This document shows, in pieces, positions 24,110-32,734 of a stretch of 32,734 nt of DNA (position 1 is the first letter of the stretch; each line of letters starts with the position of its first letter). A model generated the notes under the pieces. The model worked only from the letters and a program-made list of their open reading frames with translations. It did not search any database and was not told where the DNA came from. This stretch comes from Ramicandelaber brevisporus (taxonomy: Eukaryota > Kickxellomycota > Ramicandelaberales > Ramicandelaberaceae). Both the position numbers and the translations under genes were made by a program. The stretch is from positions 1 to 32,734 of the forward strand of contig MU602681.1 in the NCBI GenBank assembly GCA_025201865.1, written 5' to 3'.

Positions 24110-25672
24110 TTAGGCAAAGAACTCAACGTAAAGAACGGGGAAGAAGACGACGGCAGCTGCATAGATAACTTTAAATCCGTGCAAGAATGCACCGATGGCG
24201 CGCAATGGATTCTTGGCATCAATCATTCTCACGTAGACGGAATAAAACGCCACAGTAAAGAAGTACACCAGCAATGTGAACGGCTCTGGCTTGACTCCCG
24301 ACAGGAAACCGGCAGGTGCAGCGACCCACGCCGGTCCAAGCTCAAAGAAACGGAAGCAGCCTTCCCGCAGAATCTTCATCTCCTCATCGGACTCGTCAGC
24401 TGCAAAGAGAGAATAGAGGGCCATGGCGAGAATGTTGATGCATGCTGCGCGATTCCACCGTCTCTTGCGAAGCTCGCTAACAAGCGTCTGACGCAGCTGC
24501 TCACCGCCGATATACTGAAGTCGGCCGGAATACTCGTGCTCCTCCCGCACAATCTCATACAAAATGTCACGAATGTGTACGGCATCCCAGAGCGCAACGG
24601 TCATTCCGCCGCCTGTTAATGGATGGCGCATGTTGAATGCATCGCCAATGAGCAGCACTCCGGGCTCGGTGTTACGAGATGGCGGCAGGTATTGGTTGGG
24701 CATTGACCGCAGTCGTTCAGTTTCGAGTGCCTTGAGGAATGCCTCGCGAGCGGGAACTGGAATGTCCTTTGCAGCAACATTTCGCATATACTCGGCCAAT
24801 GCGCCAGATGAGGCAGATGGGAGTTTACCAGGAACATCAACAAGCACGCGCGTTTCATTGGTGTCAACCTGGTACATGAGGATGGGAGACGGCTTGCCCA
24901 AGAATACATGGCCATGGTTTGGACGTGGAAGCTGGCATTGCTGCATCAAAAATCCAACAAAGCTCGATCTTGCCACTGGATTGCGTCCGTGTGCACCGTT
25001 TTTGCCATCGGGTGGCGCAACCTCTTTACGGAACTTTGACATGCATCCATCCGCAATGATAACCAACTTACCGCGGATCACAACGCTACTAGTGCTGCTG
25101 TTGGTGCTGTTGGTGCTATTGGTGCTATTGCTGTCGCTATCGTTATTGCCGGTACCATTTTCGGCTGGTTTGACCTTTGATGTGCAGCGAACTCCAGTAA
25201 CAGTAATGCCATCGGCACCATCCCTAATCAACTCATTAGCAGTGGCCTCGAAAATGGTGACAGCCTTGACATTTTCGCAAGCCTCTCTCAATTTGGTAAT
25301 AAACCTTCCATGGTGGAATGAACAGCCAGTGTAGCTAAGGCCAGTATTTGGATTTGTTGGATATGCAATGTGAACAGCTTGGCCCTCGTACTCAACATGG
25401 TATCCTCTGCTCTCAATTGCATCAATGTCCTCCAAACAACTCGACAATCCAAGCGTACGAAGCGCCTCAACCCCACCCGGCTGCAGCAATTCTCCAACGA
25501 TGCGATCCGGCTCGCTCCAGTCTCGCTCAATCAATGCAACATTGTGTCCATCTCGGCCCAAAGAAGAGGCAAGAGCTGCACCTAGCACGCCAGCACCAAC
25601 GATAACAACGTCGTACTCGGCCTGGCTGGCTGCGATAATCTCCGTATTCTGCTTGTTATCAGTCGTTAGCAT
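24110..25672 (-). CDS. ERG1: Squalene epoxidase (squalene monooxygenase)
   Basis: The product has 520 residues; yeast Erg1 has 496. It oxidises squalene to 2,3-oxidosqualene with FAD and O2 in the ER, the first oxygen-dependent step of ergosterol synthesis and the target of allylamines. Visible motifs are the dinucleotide-binding VIVGAGVLGAALASSLGRDG (23-42) ending in ER at 49-50, GELLQPGG (60-67), and the FAD motif LIGDAFNMRHPLTGGGMTVA (about 345-365). The C-terminus has hydrophobic membrane-associated helices (LLVYFFTVAFYSVY; VIYAAAVVFFPVLY). An insertion of about 20 residues, Asn/Ser/Thr repeats, sits near residue 180. I choose the ATG at 25672. An in-frame ATG at 25774 would add 34 hydrophobic residues coded by a CT-rich leader. 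Confidence 0.93.
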   Translation of the reverse strand: MLTTDNKQNTEIIAASQAEYDVVIVGAGVLGAALASSLGRDGHNVALIERDWSEPDRIVGELLQPGGVEALRTLGLSSCLEDIDAIESRGYHVEYEGQAVHIAYPTNPNTGLSYTGCSFHHGRFITKLREACENVKAVTIFEATANELIRDGADGITVTGVRCTSKVKPAENGTGNNDSDSNSTNSTNSTNSSTSSVVIRGKLVIIADGCMSKFRKEVAPPDGKNGAHGRNPVARSSFVGFLMQQCQLPRPNHGHVFLGKPSPILMYQVDTNETRVLVDVPGKLPSASSGALAEYMRNVAAKDIPVPAREAFLKALETERLRSMPNQYLPPSRNTEPGVLLIGDAFNMRHPLTGGGMTVALWDAVHIRDILYEIVREEHEYSGRLQYIGGEQLRQTLVSELRKRRWNRAACINILAMALYSLFAADESDEEMKILREGCFRFFELGPAWVAAPAGFLSGVKPEPFTLLVYFFTVAFYSVYVRMIDAKNPLRAIGAFLHGFKVIYAAAVVFFPVLYVEFFA

Positions 25673-26248
25673 CAATGAGGTGACACAATGTAGTGGCGTG
25701 ACGATGTGGAGGAAGAGGAGAGAAAAGGGAGAGAACGAAAAAGAAAGCAAGAGAGAGAGAGTGCATGTGTACATGTATATGCGTGTGTGAAAGATTGTCA
25801 GTTCAGGAACCGTCAGGGTGTCGATTCAATGCGCTCGTCGTTCTCCTCATCCTCCTCCCCCTCATTCAGGAGACAGGAGAAGCGAGGTTAGTGCGTAATC
25901 TCTGTCGAGTGGGCCGTTGAAGGCTATGAAGAAGAAGCAAGGTACGTACTGGTAAAGGCATCTTGAAAAGCTGAAGGGAGGGAGTGTATGAAAAGTGTCT
26001 TGAAAGTGTTGAAGCCTGATCAGCAGCGACTGCTCTGCCCTAGTCTGTCTGTCTGCTCTACTCTAGTCTGTCTGTCTGTCTGTGTCTGTCTCTGAGTTTG
26101 TTCGCAATCTCTTTCAAGGCGGCGATATTAGTGCGGGTGGAGCCACGAGAAAAAGTGGTTGAAAATTATTTTTTCTAATAGAAGCTGGATAGGAAGCCAA
26201 TCGATGAACAAGTGGAGAGTTGGGAGTGAATAATGGAGAATGGAGAGT

Positions 26249-26281
26249 GAATGGATGAATGGATGAATGGATGAATGGATG
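26249..26281 (+). repeat. ATGAATGG tandem repeat
   Basis: Four 8-base units, GGATGAAT in register, follow GAGTGA sequence in the spacer between BAH and squalene epoxidase genes. Confidence 0.75.
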
Positions 26282-26376
26282 GAGATTGCCACACAGGAAG
26301 AATATGCACTCTGATGATCAAAAGTTGGATGCACGCATTTACTCTCACACTTGCTATTTATACAAGACAGGAACAC

Positions 26377-26401
26377 ACACATACATTTGAAAAAGAAAAA
26401 G

Positions 26402-26441
<40 letters not shown>
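26377..26441 (+). repeat. GAAAAA / GA microsatellite
   Basis: GAAAAA units pass into about 19 GA dinucleotides. On the minus strand this is a CT run in the 3' region of the BAH gene. Confidence 0.9.
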
Positions 26442-26445
<4 letters not shown>

Positions 26446-26516
26446 AAAAGGACATAGTTTACTTAAAGACAGAGCAGATGATCGAACCACTCATTTGAAT
26501 TTGTTGTTGTTTTTTA

Positions 26517-26746
26517 CTAGCGAGCGGAAGTGGTTGTTACCGAGGTGGAAGTAGGTGCAGCCGATTCCGTTTGACTTGGATTCTTTTTAGCAGCTAGCCA
26601 TTCAAGATACTTGGATGAATGCTGAGGTCGCTTTGGTTGACCAACATGTACAGGTGGAGTTGCAAACCATAATAGGCGACCTTTGTCATCTCGTGCAAAT
26701 TTGGATGCAATTTCGCTAGGAATACTTGCACGGCTAGATTCAGTCT

Positions 26747-26797
<51 letters not shown>

Positions 26798-28007
26798 ATT
26801 GAGGTGCTGTCCATGGAGGCATTGCAAAGCGGACGTACATTTCTGGTGCGACGTTAGGCAGAGCGTATCCAGGAGGCAGTTGAGATGCCATCTGCTGCTG
26901 AATTAGCTGGTGTTTAAGCAATTGCTGCTGGTACTGTTGCTGCTGTTGTTGAGCTAACATTTGTTGCTGTTGCTGAAGTTGCTGATTTGCACCTCTCTTC
27001 TCTGAAGTCGGGGTTGCACTGTGAGCACCATCGAGTAGCTTATTACGTTTCTTGTATGGACCACGAATATACTTCCTTGGAGGCTGAATGGTGGAATGCC
27101 CTTTACGCTTCTTATTTGCATTCTCAGTATAATCTTCATCATCATCGTCATCATGTGCACTAGCTGCTGCGGTGGCCACTGTACGACGAGGAGTGACTGT
27201 ATTCCAGTCGTGAGCTTCCTCTCCTCCTCCTCCTACTCTTGTTCCACCACCACCAATCCTGGTACTCTCTCCGTCCTTGGCATCCTCTTCTACACTCTCT
27301 GCATCATCGCCCACTGCACTGGATGTCTCTTCATCTTCATCAGCAGCGGTCGCATATACTGAAGGAACAGTGCGGTGAAGCTGGATTGGAGTCTCAAATG
27401 GAATGCAGCCATCAAAAATGGACTGACGATAGGCATCAGCTTGCTCAGATTGCGGCCAAACCATGTGCCACTTCTTGATTGGCTGCATCTGTCTGCTTCT
27501 CTCCAAATATCTACTCACGCATACAAACACTCTTAATCCATTGACATTGGTTACACCCTCTGGCAACTCATCATCATCCACATTCAATTCTTGAGTGCGA
27601 GCATCTGCGGGCCAGCCTAGTGTATACTCCTTTGATGGAAATACATAGCATCGGTCGACAACGGATGCCAGATCTGTAGTTGTTGTGGCTGTAGACACCT
27701 GTGGCATTGCACGAAACACTTCGTTCGGCAGAAACTTGACGTACGACAAATGAGTAGTCTGCTCGGGGCGGACATACCAATTGATGACGAGTGTAATGCG
27801 GTCCTCTTCTTTATCACCAGGCCCAGATGGCGGGTCACGTTCGATGCGATGAATGTGGGCAACGTGCGGCTTCTTTGGGTTCTTGTCGTTTGCAATCAAG
27901 ACGAAGTCGCCTATCCGCAGGTGAAGCGGCCCTTTGCGACATTCGGTGAGCTGCTCGACTGGTAAAGAGTCGGCCTCTGGCGAATCAACACGCTGATTAC
28001 CCGCCAT
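26517..28007 (-). CDS. BAH-domain chromatin protein, RSC (Rsc1/2)-like, without bromodomains
   Basis: The product has 496 residues. The BAH domain covers about 28-125: IGDFVLIANDKNPKKPHVAH, then WYVRPEQTTH and LPNEVFRA, the pattern of the Rsc1/Rsc2 and polybromo BAH. After it, LRVFVCVSRYLERSR and IKKWHMVWP (158-185) match the conserved segment that follows BAH in Rsc1/2. An acidic, Gly-rich linker, then a basic patch (KKRKGH to RKYIRGPYKKR, about 299-321) that may bind DNA, then Gln-rich sequence with an 18-Gln run near 406-423. Rsc1/2 carry bromodomains before BAH; this protein has none, so it is either a reduced subunit or a BAH-only relative. The ATG at 28007 places BAH 27 residues in. An upstream in-frame ATG at 28538 would overlap the divergent gene and is rejected. 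Confidence 0.82.
26743..26802 (+). repeat. CTG/TTG repeat coding a polyglutamine tract
   Basis: TTG and CTG triplets on the plus strand give the run of about 18 Gln in the BAH protein. It mixes CAA and CAG codons, which tends to stabilise it. Confidence 0.85.
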
Positions 28008-28210
28008 CAGATAAGAAAGTGGTCGAGTTAGTTGGTTGCTGTTTCGTTGCTGGTTTGCTGCCGCTGTTGTTGTTGTGTGTTTTTGTTGTGTTTTTTTTGC
28101 TTTTGCTTCGTGAATCTGAAGGAGGCAGAACTTCGAACCTTGTTGGACTGCCTGCCTGCCAGAAACGCAAAGAAACGCAAAGAAACACTTCATATTGTAA
28201 CGATTATCAG
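28008..28210. promoter_or_regulatory. Bidirectional promoter between BAH and CCDC124-like genes
   Basis: Only 203 bases separate the two start codons, which point apart. The region has GTTGCTG/TTTTTGTTG runs and a direct repeat of CGCAAAGAAA near 28169-28187. Confidence 0.6.
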
Positions 28211-29035
28211 ATGGCACGTTTTGCTGGAGAGAACTCCAAAGTGACGGCAGCTCGCGAGCGCAAAGCTGCTGTTGAAGAGACGCGTAGCAAGGCCAAGGCC
28301 GAAGAGAAGGAGCGCCAAGTGGCAGCCGAGTGGTCGGTTGGTGCGAAGCAGCCTGGCAAGAAGGAGCAGGACGAGCAGAAGCGGCTCGAGAAGCTGGCGC
28401 GTAAGAACGAGAATGCCCAGCTGCTTGATGACGAAGAAAAGACCATGACAAGTGTTGCACGCGGCGGTGCCAAACAGGCTGCGCTGGCAAAGACAAAGGG
28501 CAAATCGAACAAGATTGATGCATCTGCATTGCTTGCATTGTCTGGAGGCGGTGGCAAAGGTGTCAAGGGCAGCGCCAGTAAGTTTGGAGCAAAGCCATCA
28601 GCATCTACAGCGTCGACTGGTGGCCAGAAACTGGCTGGATCCATTCCAGATTTGGATTTGTCCTCTTCATCTCCATCGACCGAGCCAGCTGAGGCATTCT
28701 CTGCCAGCAACATTGACGATGCACTTGCTTTGATGAGCACATTCAAGAATACAACCAGCGCTCAAGCCAAGGACTTGGTTGATCGCCATCCAGAGCGTCG
28801 AATGAAGGCAGCATTTGCCGAATACGAGGCGCGCCGCCTGCCTGAACTAAGAGCCGAGCACAAGAGTTTGCGACTCAGCCAAGTCAAGGACATTTTGTGG
28901 AAGGAATGGCAAAAGAGCCCAGAGAATCCAATGAACCAGCAGCAGGTTGCTTACAATGCTACTCAGGAAGAGCTGGATGCTGCAGTTGCCTCCATCAACC
29001 AGGCTGTCCAGAATCAGCTTAGAGTCCGAGACTAA
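28211..29035 (+). CDS. CCDC124/Lso2-type ribosome-associated protein
   Basis: The product has 274 residues. The N-terminus MARFAGENSKVTAARERKAA resembles yeast Lso2 and human CCDC124, which insert this region into the mRNA channel and A site of idle 80S ribosomes during hibernation. A long, charged coiled coil follows (about 15-85). The middle (90-175) is low-complexity Gly/Ser/Ala. The C-terminal domain carries the CCDC124 signature: HPERRMKAAFAEYEARRLPE, then LRLSQVKDILWKEWQKSPEN and PMNQ. Yeast Lso2 lacks this domain, so the protein has the longer animal-type form. The start at 28211 is set by the family N-terminus; an ATG at 28019 would add 64 Leu/Cys-rich residues from the leader. Confidence 0.88.
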   Translation: MARFAGENSKVTAARERKAAVEETRSKAKAEEKERQVAAEWSVGAKQPGKKEQDEQKRLEKLARKNENAQLLDDEEKTMTSVARGGAKQAALAKTKGKSNKIDASALLALSGGGGKGVKGSASKFGAKPSASTASTGGQKLAGSIPDLDLSSSSPSTEPAEAFSASNIDDALALMSTFKNTTSAQAKDLVDRHPERRMKAAFAEYEARRLPELRAEHKSLRLSQVKDILWKEWQKSPENPMNQQQVAYNATQEELDAAVASINQAVQNQLRVRD

Positions 29036-29049
29036 TTCATTCATTCACT

Positions 29050-29110
29050 GACTCACTCACTCACTCACTCACTCACTCACTCACTCACTCACTCACTCAC
29101 TCACTCACTC
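29050..29110 (+). repeat. (ACTC)n microsatellite
   Basis: About 15 uninterrupted 4-base units begin 15 bases after the stop of the CCDC124-like gene, in its 3' UTR. The same unit occurs near 3126 and at the right end of the window. Confidence 0.95.
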
Positions 29111-30206
29111 GCCCATTCATTCAGCCATTCACTCACTTCCTTGCTCACTTCCTTGCACATTTTCCGGCATTTACTGCATATTCTGACCGACGACTATCAT
29201 ATTATTAGATATCAATCATCTTTTTTACTACTGGCTCTTTGCATTCTCTACCGGATGGTTGAGGGTGATGTCTGAACTCACACTGCGTCTACATGGCGTC
29301 TACACTGCGTCACAATGGAGGTGCATCTTGCCCAAAAGAGTACGCAATATGGTCTATTTTTGAACATGCACACACTATTGGAACCGCGTGGAATGTGTTA
29401 CAGCGAGCCTGGGAAATGTAGACTCACAACACAACATAGCAAATCACAACAAGGCAAAATCGAGAATGCTGGGGGCTTGAGTATAATCAACAGTACTGTG
29501 ATATGCAACCTTGATTAAAGAAGGTGAGAGAAAGAGAGTAAGAGAGCATTTGAGTTGGGGGGGAGGTGGAAGGTGGATGTGAGTCCTCGCATTTACCACG
29601 AGGCTACATCCGAAAGGTTTCCCAGATCGGCCGCAGATCCCAACATTTCCGTCGTCCAACAACAACAGCAACAACAACAGCAGCAACGGCCAGAAGAGGA
29701 GGAGGGAGAGAGAGAAAAAGCCACAGTCGCAATAAAGCACACTTCGGTGTTGTGGAATCCTCACATTGATCGGCCTCGTCAGAATAGAAGGCCACTGCTT
29801 TTTCGCTCATTAATTGGATCAGACCCAGTCAAAAGGTTTTTAACATTGACGCGGAGCTTCCACAGTGCGTATACGCTCTTGTGTCTAATCGAGAGTGCGA
29901 ATGTGCTCGCAGAACCAATTGTGACTGAGGACCTCTCCAACACTCATCGGGACTGAAAGAGGGGGGATAACAGTTCATCGCTGGCTGGACGCGAGCGCAT
30001 GTGTATACACTCTCTATGGCAACATCCCGCTTGGCAATCCAGCATGGCGGGGGTCCATGAAATCAACAACAACAGTAACAACAACAACAACAGCAAAGCA
30101 CCCACCCACCCACAAATCCCAAAAAGGAGACACACACAAAGAGAAAAGAAGGCGAAGGAAGATGACTGTGTTGTTGACTTGCATTATGTTCCGCCATCTT
30201 AATTTT
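29111..30206. other. Intergenic region without a supported gene
   Basis: Open frames here (for example 29555-29956 on the plus strand, with a poly-Gln run from CAA/CAG repeats at about 29655-29688) show no family motif, signal or domain. ACA/CAA repeats occur again at 30063-30092. It is most likely the distal promoter of a gene beyond the right edge. Confidence 0.5.
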
Positions 30207-30207
30207 G

Positions 30208-30218
30208 TATAAATATAT
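30208..30218 (+). promoter_or_regulatory. TATA-like box of a gene beyond the right edge
   Basis: TATAAATATAT stands alone in otherwise repeat-rich DNA and precedes a long C/T-rich plus-strand stretch. Confidence 0.4.
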
Positions 30219-30240
30219 AACTGGGAGAGGGGGGGACACA

Positions 30241-32734
30241 TCACTGCCACGCGTGTTTGTTTTTTTTCCTACCGGTGTTGTGCCAAACAGTTGACCTTGA
30301 CTTTTTTTTTACTTTGCCTTTGACTTTTACGTTACACACGCTCACACAAACGCACAGGCGCACGCGTCTTCTTGCATACAACTTCCTTTTCCTCGTGTGG
30401 GTTACACATAGAGCCTCTTTTGTTGTTGTTTTAAACAATACGTCCGACGATAGTCTTGGAGGCTGCTAGGCTCATAAAGTTCCTCTGTCAACCTTCCTCC
30501 CACTCCATAGTATCCTTCATTCCTTTCTTTTTTTTTTTTGCTCTATCCATTGATTGTGATCGACACTACAAAAGTCAGAAACCACACACAAACACCAACC
30601 ATCAACCATCAATCATCAAACATCGAGTGTCGAACAGCAGGGTTAACTACAGCCTCCTCATTCAAAGCCACTGCTTGTCTCTGCCCTCACTGTACTGTAC
30701 TGTACTGAACACGTAGATTCACATTCCAACTGTATTACTCCATTCCCACTGTACTGCGCTACACTGCACTGTACTGTGAACATTGCTCACGAGCCCAGAC
30801 CTCTTTTCTGCTCTTGTGAGATCAATCTTGATACTCATTTGTCCTTCCTTCCTACCACACCCTCCTCTTCACTCCTCCTTGCTTGGCCGGCATTTTTCTT
30901 TAGTCTCCTTGCTTTTGTGCTATCCCTGTGCTCCCTTTGCATCAACAAGCAGCAGGCAGAATCCAAAGAAAGATTCGCAATATATCCTGCAAGTGATTCA
31001 GTCGCGATGTTAAACACGTTGAAACAACAGCTACCATCGTCAATCAATAGGCAATATCCTCCCTTTTGTACAAAAAGGTCTTATTTCCCCTCTCCACTTT
31101 CACCCCTTCCTCTTATCCTTATTGCCTCTCGTTTGATATCGTCACTATAGTCATTATCGGCGTTGTTTTCCTTTTCTTTTTTGCTTTTGCTTCTTTTACA
31201 AAACAGAAAGAAACACGCCTCGCTACTCGTCACTGTCTCATAGCCTTTACACATCATCATTGCCTCACTGTTCGCCTAGCTTCCATCATTACTCATCACT
31301 CATCCACCAGCGAACGAAAAAAAAACAAACAGCGGGTTGTCTTTGCTGGAGGTCCGACTATTCCGATTCCCAATCAGCAACACGCCTCTATCTATTGCTC
31401 ATTCACTCGCTCACTCTCTCTGTCTCTCGGGCTTTATATCTACTGGGACCCCTCCTTGTTTTGTACACCTCCGTTATACCTTTGAATCTCCACTCGACTC
31501 CACTCCACTCGGTTCGGCTCGACTCGACTTGCTATCGGTCTTTGCGTGCCTCGTCCTGTCTGCTAATCTACTTGGCAAGTCGTTTTGCTACCATCCTGAC
31601 TCACCTGCACCAGTATCAGCATCAGTATCAACACTAGTATCAGCGCCAGTAGCCGCAGTCGTCGAGTACGCACACAAACACACACACACACGCGCGTCTG
31701 TATTCGGAGAGTCGCTTTTTTCCTTTGCTTGTTTGTTTCCCTCTACTCTACTCTACAGTGTGCCGTTCCTGTCTTGAACTTGACCTGCTCATCTTCATTA
31801 CAACAAGAGAAGGCAACAACCACACATACGAGGCTACTCATCTGCGCTTCTGTCCCTTTCGTCCTTGACCTTGTTCCTTTTCATTCCCTATTAGTTCCTG
31901 TTTGTTTTCCTATTTACTGGCTGGCTGGCTCATAGCTATAATCGCTATCATCCACCCATCCATCCATTTACCCATCTGTGTCCATCGACCTGCCAAGAGT
32001 CTCGGCCCACGGTCTCTTTGTGTGGTGTGCCTCTTTCCCACTGCACAGTGTTGAAAACAAGATACGACGTGGCTTCCTGTTTTCCCTTCCATTACAAGTT
32101 CCCACACTTGTCCGGCATTGCCCCCCTTTCTTGTTTTCCCACCCATACCACGGTCGCCATCGTTGTCCAGCACCTCTCATTTGTGCAACCTTTCTCTCTC
32201 TCACCCTCTCCCTTTTCTCTCTCTCTCTCTCCCTTGGTCCTTGTAGCTTTACTGTGGAAACAGACGTCTGTACCTTGGCACTTGTCGAATCACTGTAATT
32301 CCGTGCAAAACCTGTCGCATTTCACATTGCCTGCCTATTTTGTAGTCCTGCAAACAAAAAGGACAAACTCACGCGCTTGCATTTCCTTTCTTGAATCTTG
32401 GAGCTCTGATTTGATCCAGATTAGCGGAGTTTTGGCAGCTCTCCACCTCCTCTTCTCCCATTCCTCCACAAAAAGTTCCACCTCCTTTTTCCCTTCTTCT
32501 CCTGTCGCTCTGTCGTTTGGTCTGCACTCTGACCACTTGAACTCGAACTCTGTTCCTTGTATTTCACCTGCTCGCGCCTGTTCTGTTTCGCGTATCAAAC
32601 AAACTCCACTCCACTCCACTCCACCTCATCCTCACCCCCAAGCGCTTGTGACGATTCGAGATCGAGCACACCTGCACACTCAGAGCATCCATCCACACAC
32701 ATCCACTCACTCACTCACTCACTCACTCACTCAC
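30241..32734 (+). other. 2.5-kb pyrimidine-rich leader or promoter region
   Basis: The plus strand is heavily C/T-biased throughout. It has T runs (30261, 30303, 30530), CTGTACTG repeats (about 30690-30780), TCCACTCCACT repeats (31497, 32607), ATCAGTATCA repeats (about 31614-31648), CCATCCATCC (31950) and a terminal CTCA run (from about 32704). Open frames are Ser/Leu/Phe/Pro strings from this bias and have no domain. It resembles the C/T-rich leaders of the other genes here but is much longer. Introns in it cannot be ruled out. Confidence 0.45.
32704..32734 (+). repeat. (ACTC)n microsatellite at the right edge
   Basis: About seven 4-base units run off the end of the window. Confidence 0.9.

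Larger units (their letters stand above)
25673..26516. other. Upstream region of squalene epoxidase, microsatellite-rich
   Basis: This holds the promoter and leader of the squalene epoxidase gene and the 3' end of the BAH gene, both on the minus strand. Repeats are GA-rich near 25708-25762, (GTCT)n near 26041-26090, (ATGAATGG)n near 26249-26281 and a long GA run at 26405-26441. I see no gene and no unambiguous sterol-response element. Confidence 0.55.

Noticed and set aside
25673-25774. N-terminal hydrophobic extension of squalene epoxidase
   Set aside because: Coded by a CT-rich leader; family members start near the ATG at 25672. A real membrane anchor is possible but unsupported.
26140-26150. 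Possible sterol-response element upstream of squalene epoxidase
   Set aside because: GC-rich GTGG/CCAC fragments are too short and imperfect to support an SREBP or Upc2 site.
28008-28538. Extension of the BAH frame to an upstream ATG at 28538
   Set aside because: It overlaps the well-supported CCDC124-like gene in antisense and has no recognisable sequence.
29555-29956. 133-codon frame with a poly-Gln run
   Set aside because: Apart from the CAA/CAG repeat the sequence has no protein-like pattern, and competing frames are equally open.
30776-31150. Hydrophobic 124-codon frame with apparent membrane helices
   Set aside because: Leu/Phe/Ser strings are the translation of C/T-rich DNA; similar frames occur throughout 30241-32734.
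1-32734. tRNA genes, rRNA, CRISPR arrays
   Set aside because: No A-box/B-box pair (GGTTCGAATCC type), rRNA core or spaced direct-repeat array was seen on either strand.

Overview
The window is nuclear DNA from an intron-poor fungus. Fungal identity rests on a squalene epoxidase, a Psd2-type phosphatidylserine decarboxylase, an RSC-like BAH protein, GPI-type and other secreted wall or surface proteins, and small PPxY/Cys-rich membrane microproteins. Large genes (for example 1873 and 969 codons) read as single uninterrupted frames. Intergenic DNA is full of microsatellites (CA, GA, CTCA, CTT) and pyrimidine-rich leaders. This style fits an early-diverging lineage such as Kickxellomycotina, but that placement is an inference from memory of such genomes, not a measurement. 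The window is scaffold DNA with one 990-base run of N.

Layout. 1-265: C-terminal end of a phosphatidylserine decarboxylase. 988-2706: two genes for secreted or surface proteins, one with a DNRLRE-like beta domain and one GPI-type with an Asn/Asp-rich stalk. 3553-4737: a seven-transmembrane receptor. 4977-8807 (minus): a membrane-anchored protein with two nucleoside diphosphate kinase domains and a very long low-complexity tail. 9120-9554 (minus): a Gln/Ala/Gly-rich disordered protein with a TATA box and CRE-like sites. 10085-11627: a probable DNA transposon whose middle is the N gap, bounded by imperfect inverted repeats. 12138-13592: three tandem microprotein genes with PPxY motifs and, in two of them, a CYSTM-like Cys-rich tail; all three carry the same palindromic TGCC(AA/TT)GGCA element upstream. 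13921-16830: a secreted subtilisin-like protease.

16941-22562 (minus): a SHPRH/Irc20-type SNF2-RING protein. 23055-23990: a mitochondrial AUH-type methylglutaconyl-CoA hydratase. 24110-25672 (minus): squalene epoxidase. 26517-28007 (minus): a BAH-domain chromatin protein, divergent from 28211-29035, a CCDC124/Lso2-type ribosome-associated protein. From 29036 to the end (3.7 kb) I find no convincing gene. It holds a CTCA microsatellite, a TATA-like box near 30208, and about 2.5 kb of C/T-rich DNA that looks like the promoter and leader of a gene beyond the right edge.

There is no operon logic. The shared themes are lipid and sterol metabolism (decarboxylase, Erg1), cell-surface proteins, and chromatin or DNA repair. 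The strongest candidate for something undescribed is the PPxY/Cys-rich microprotein cluster with its common Rim101/PacC-like promoter palindrome. Next are the tandem-NDK membrane protein and the transition-biased inverted repeats around the gap. No tRNA, rRNA or CRISPR was seen.
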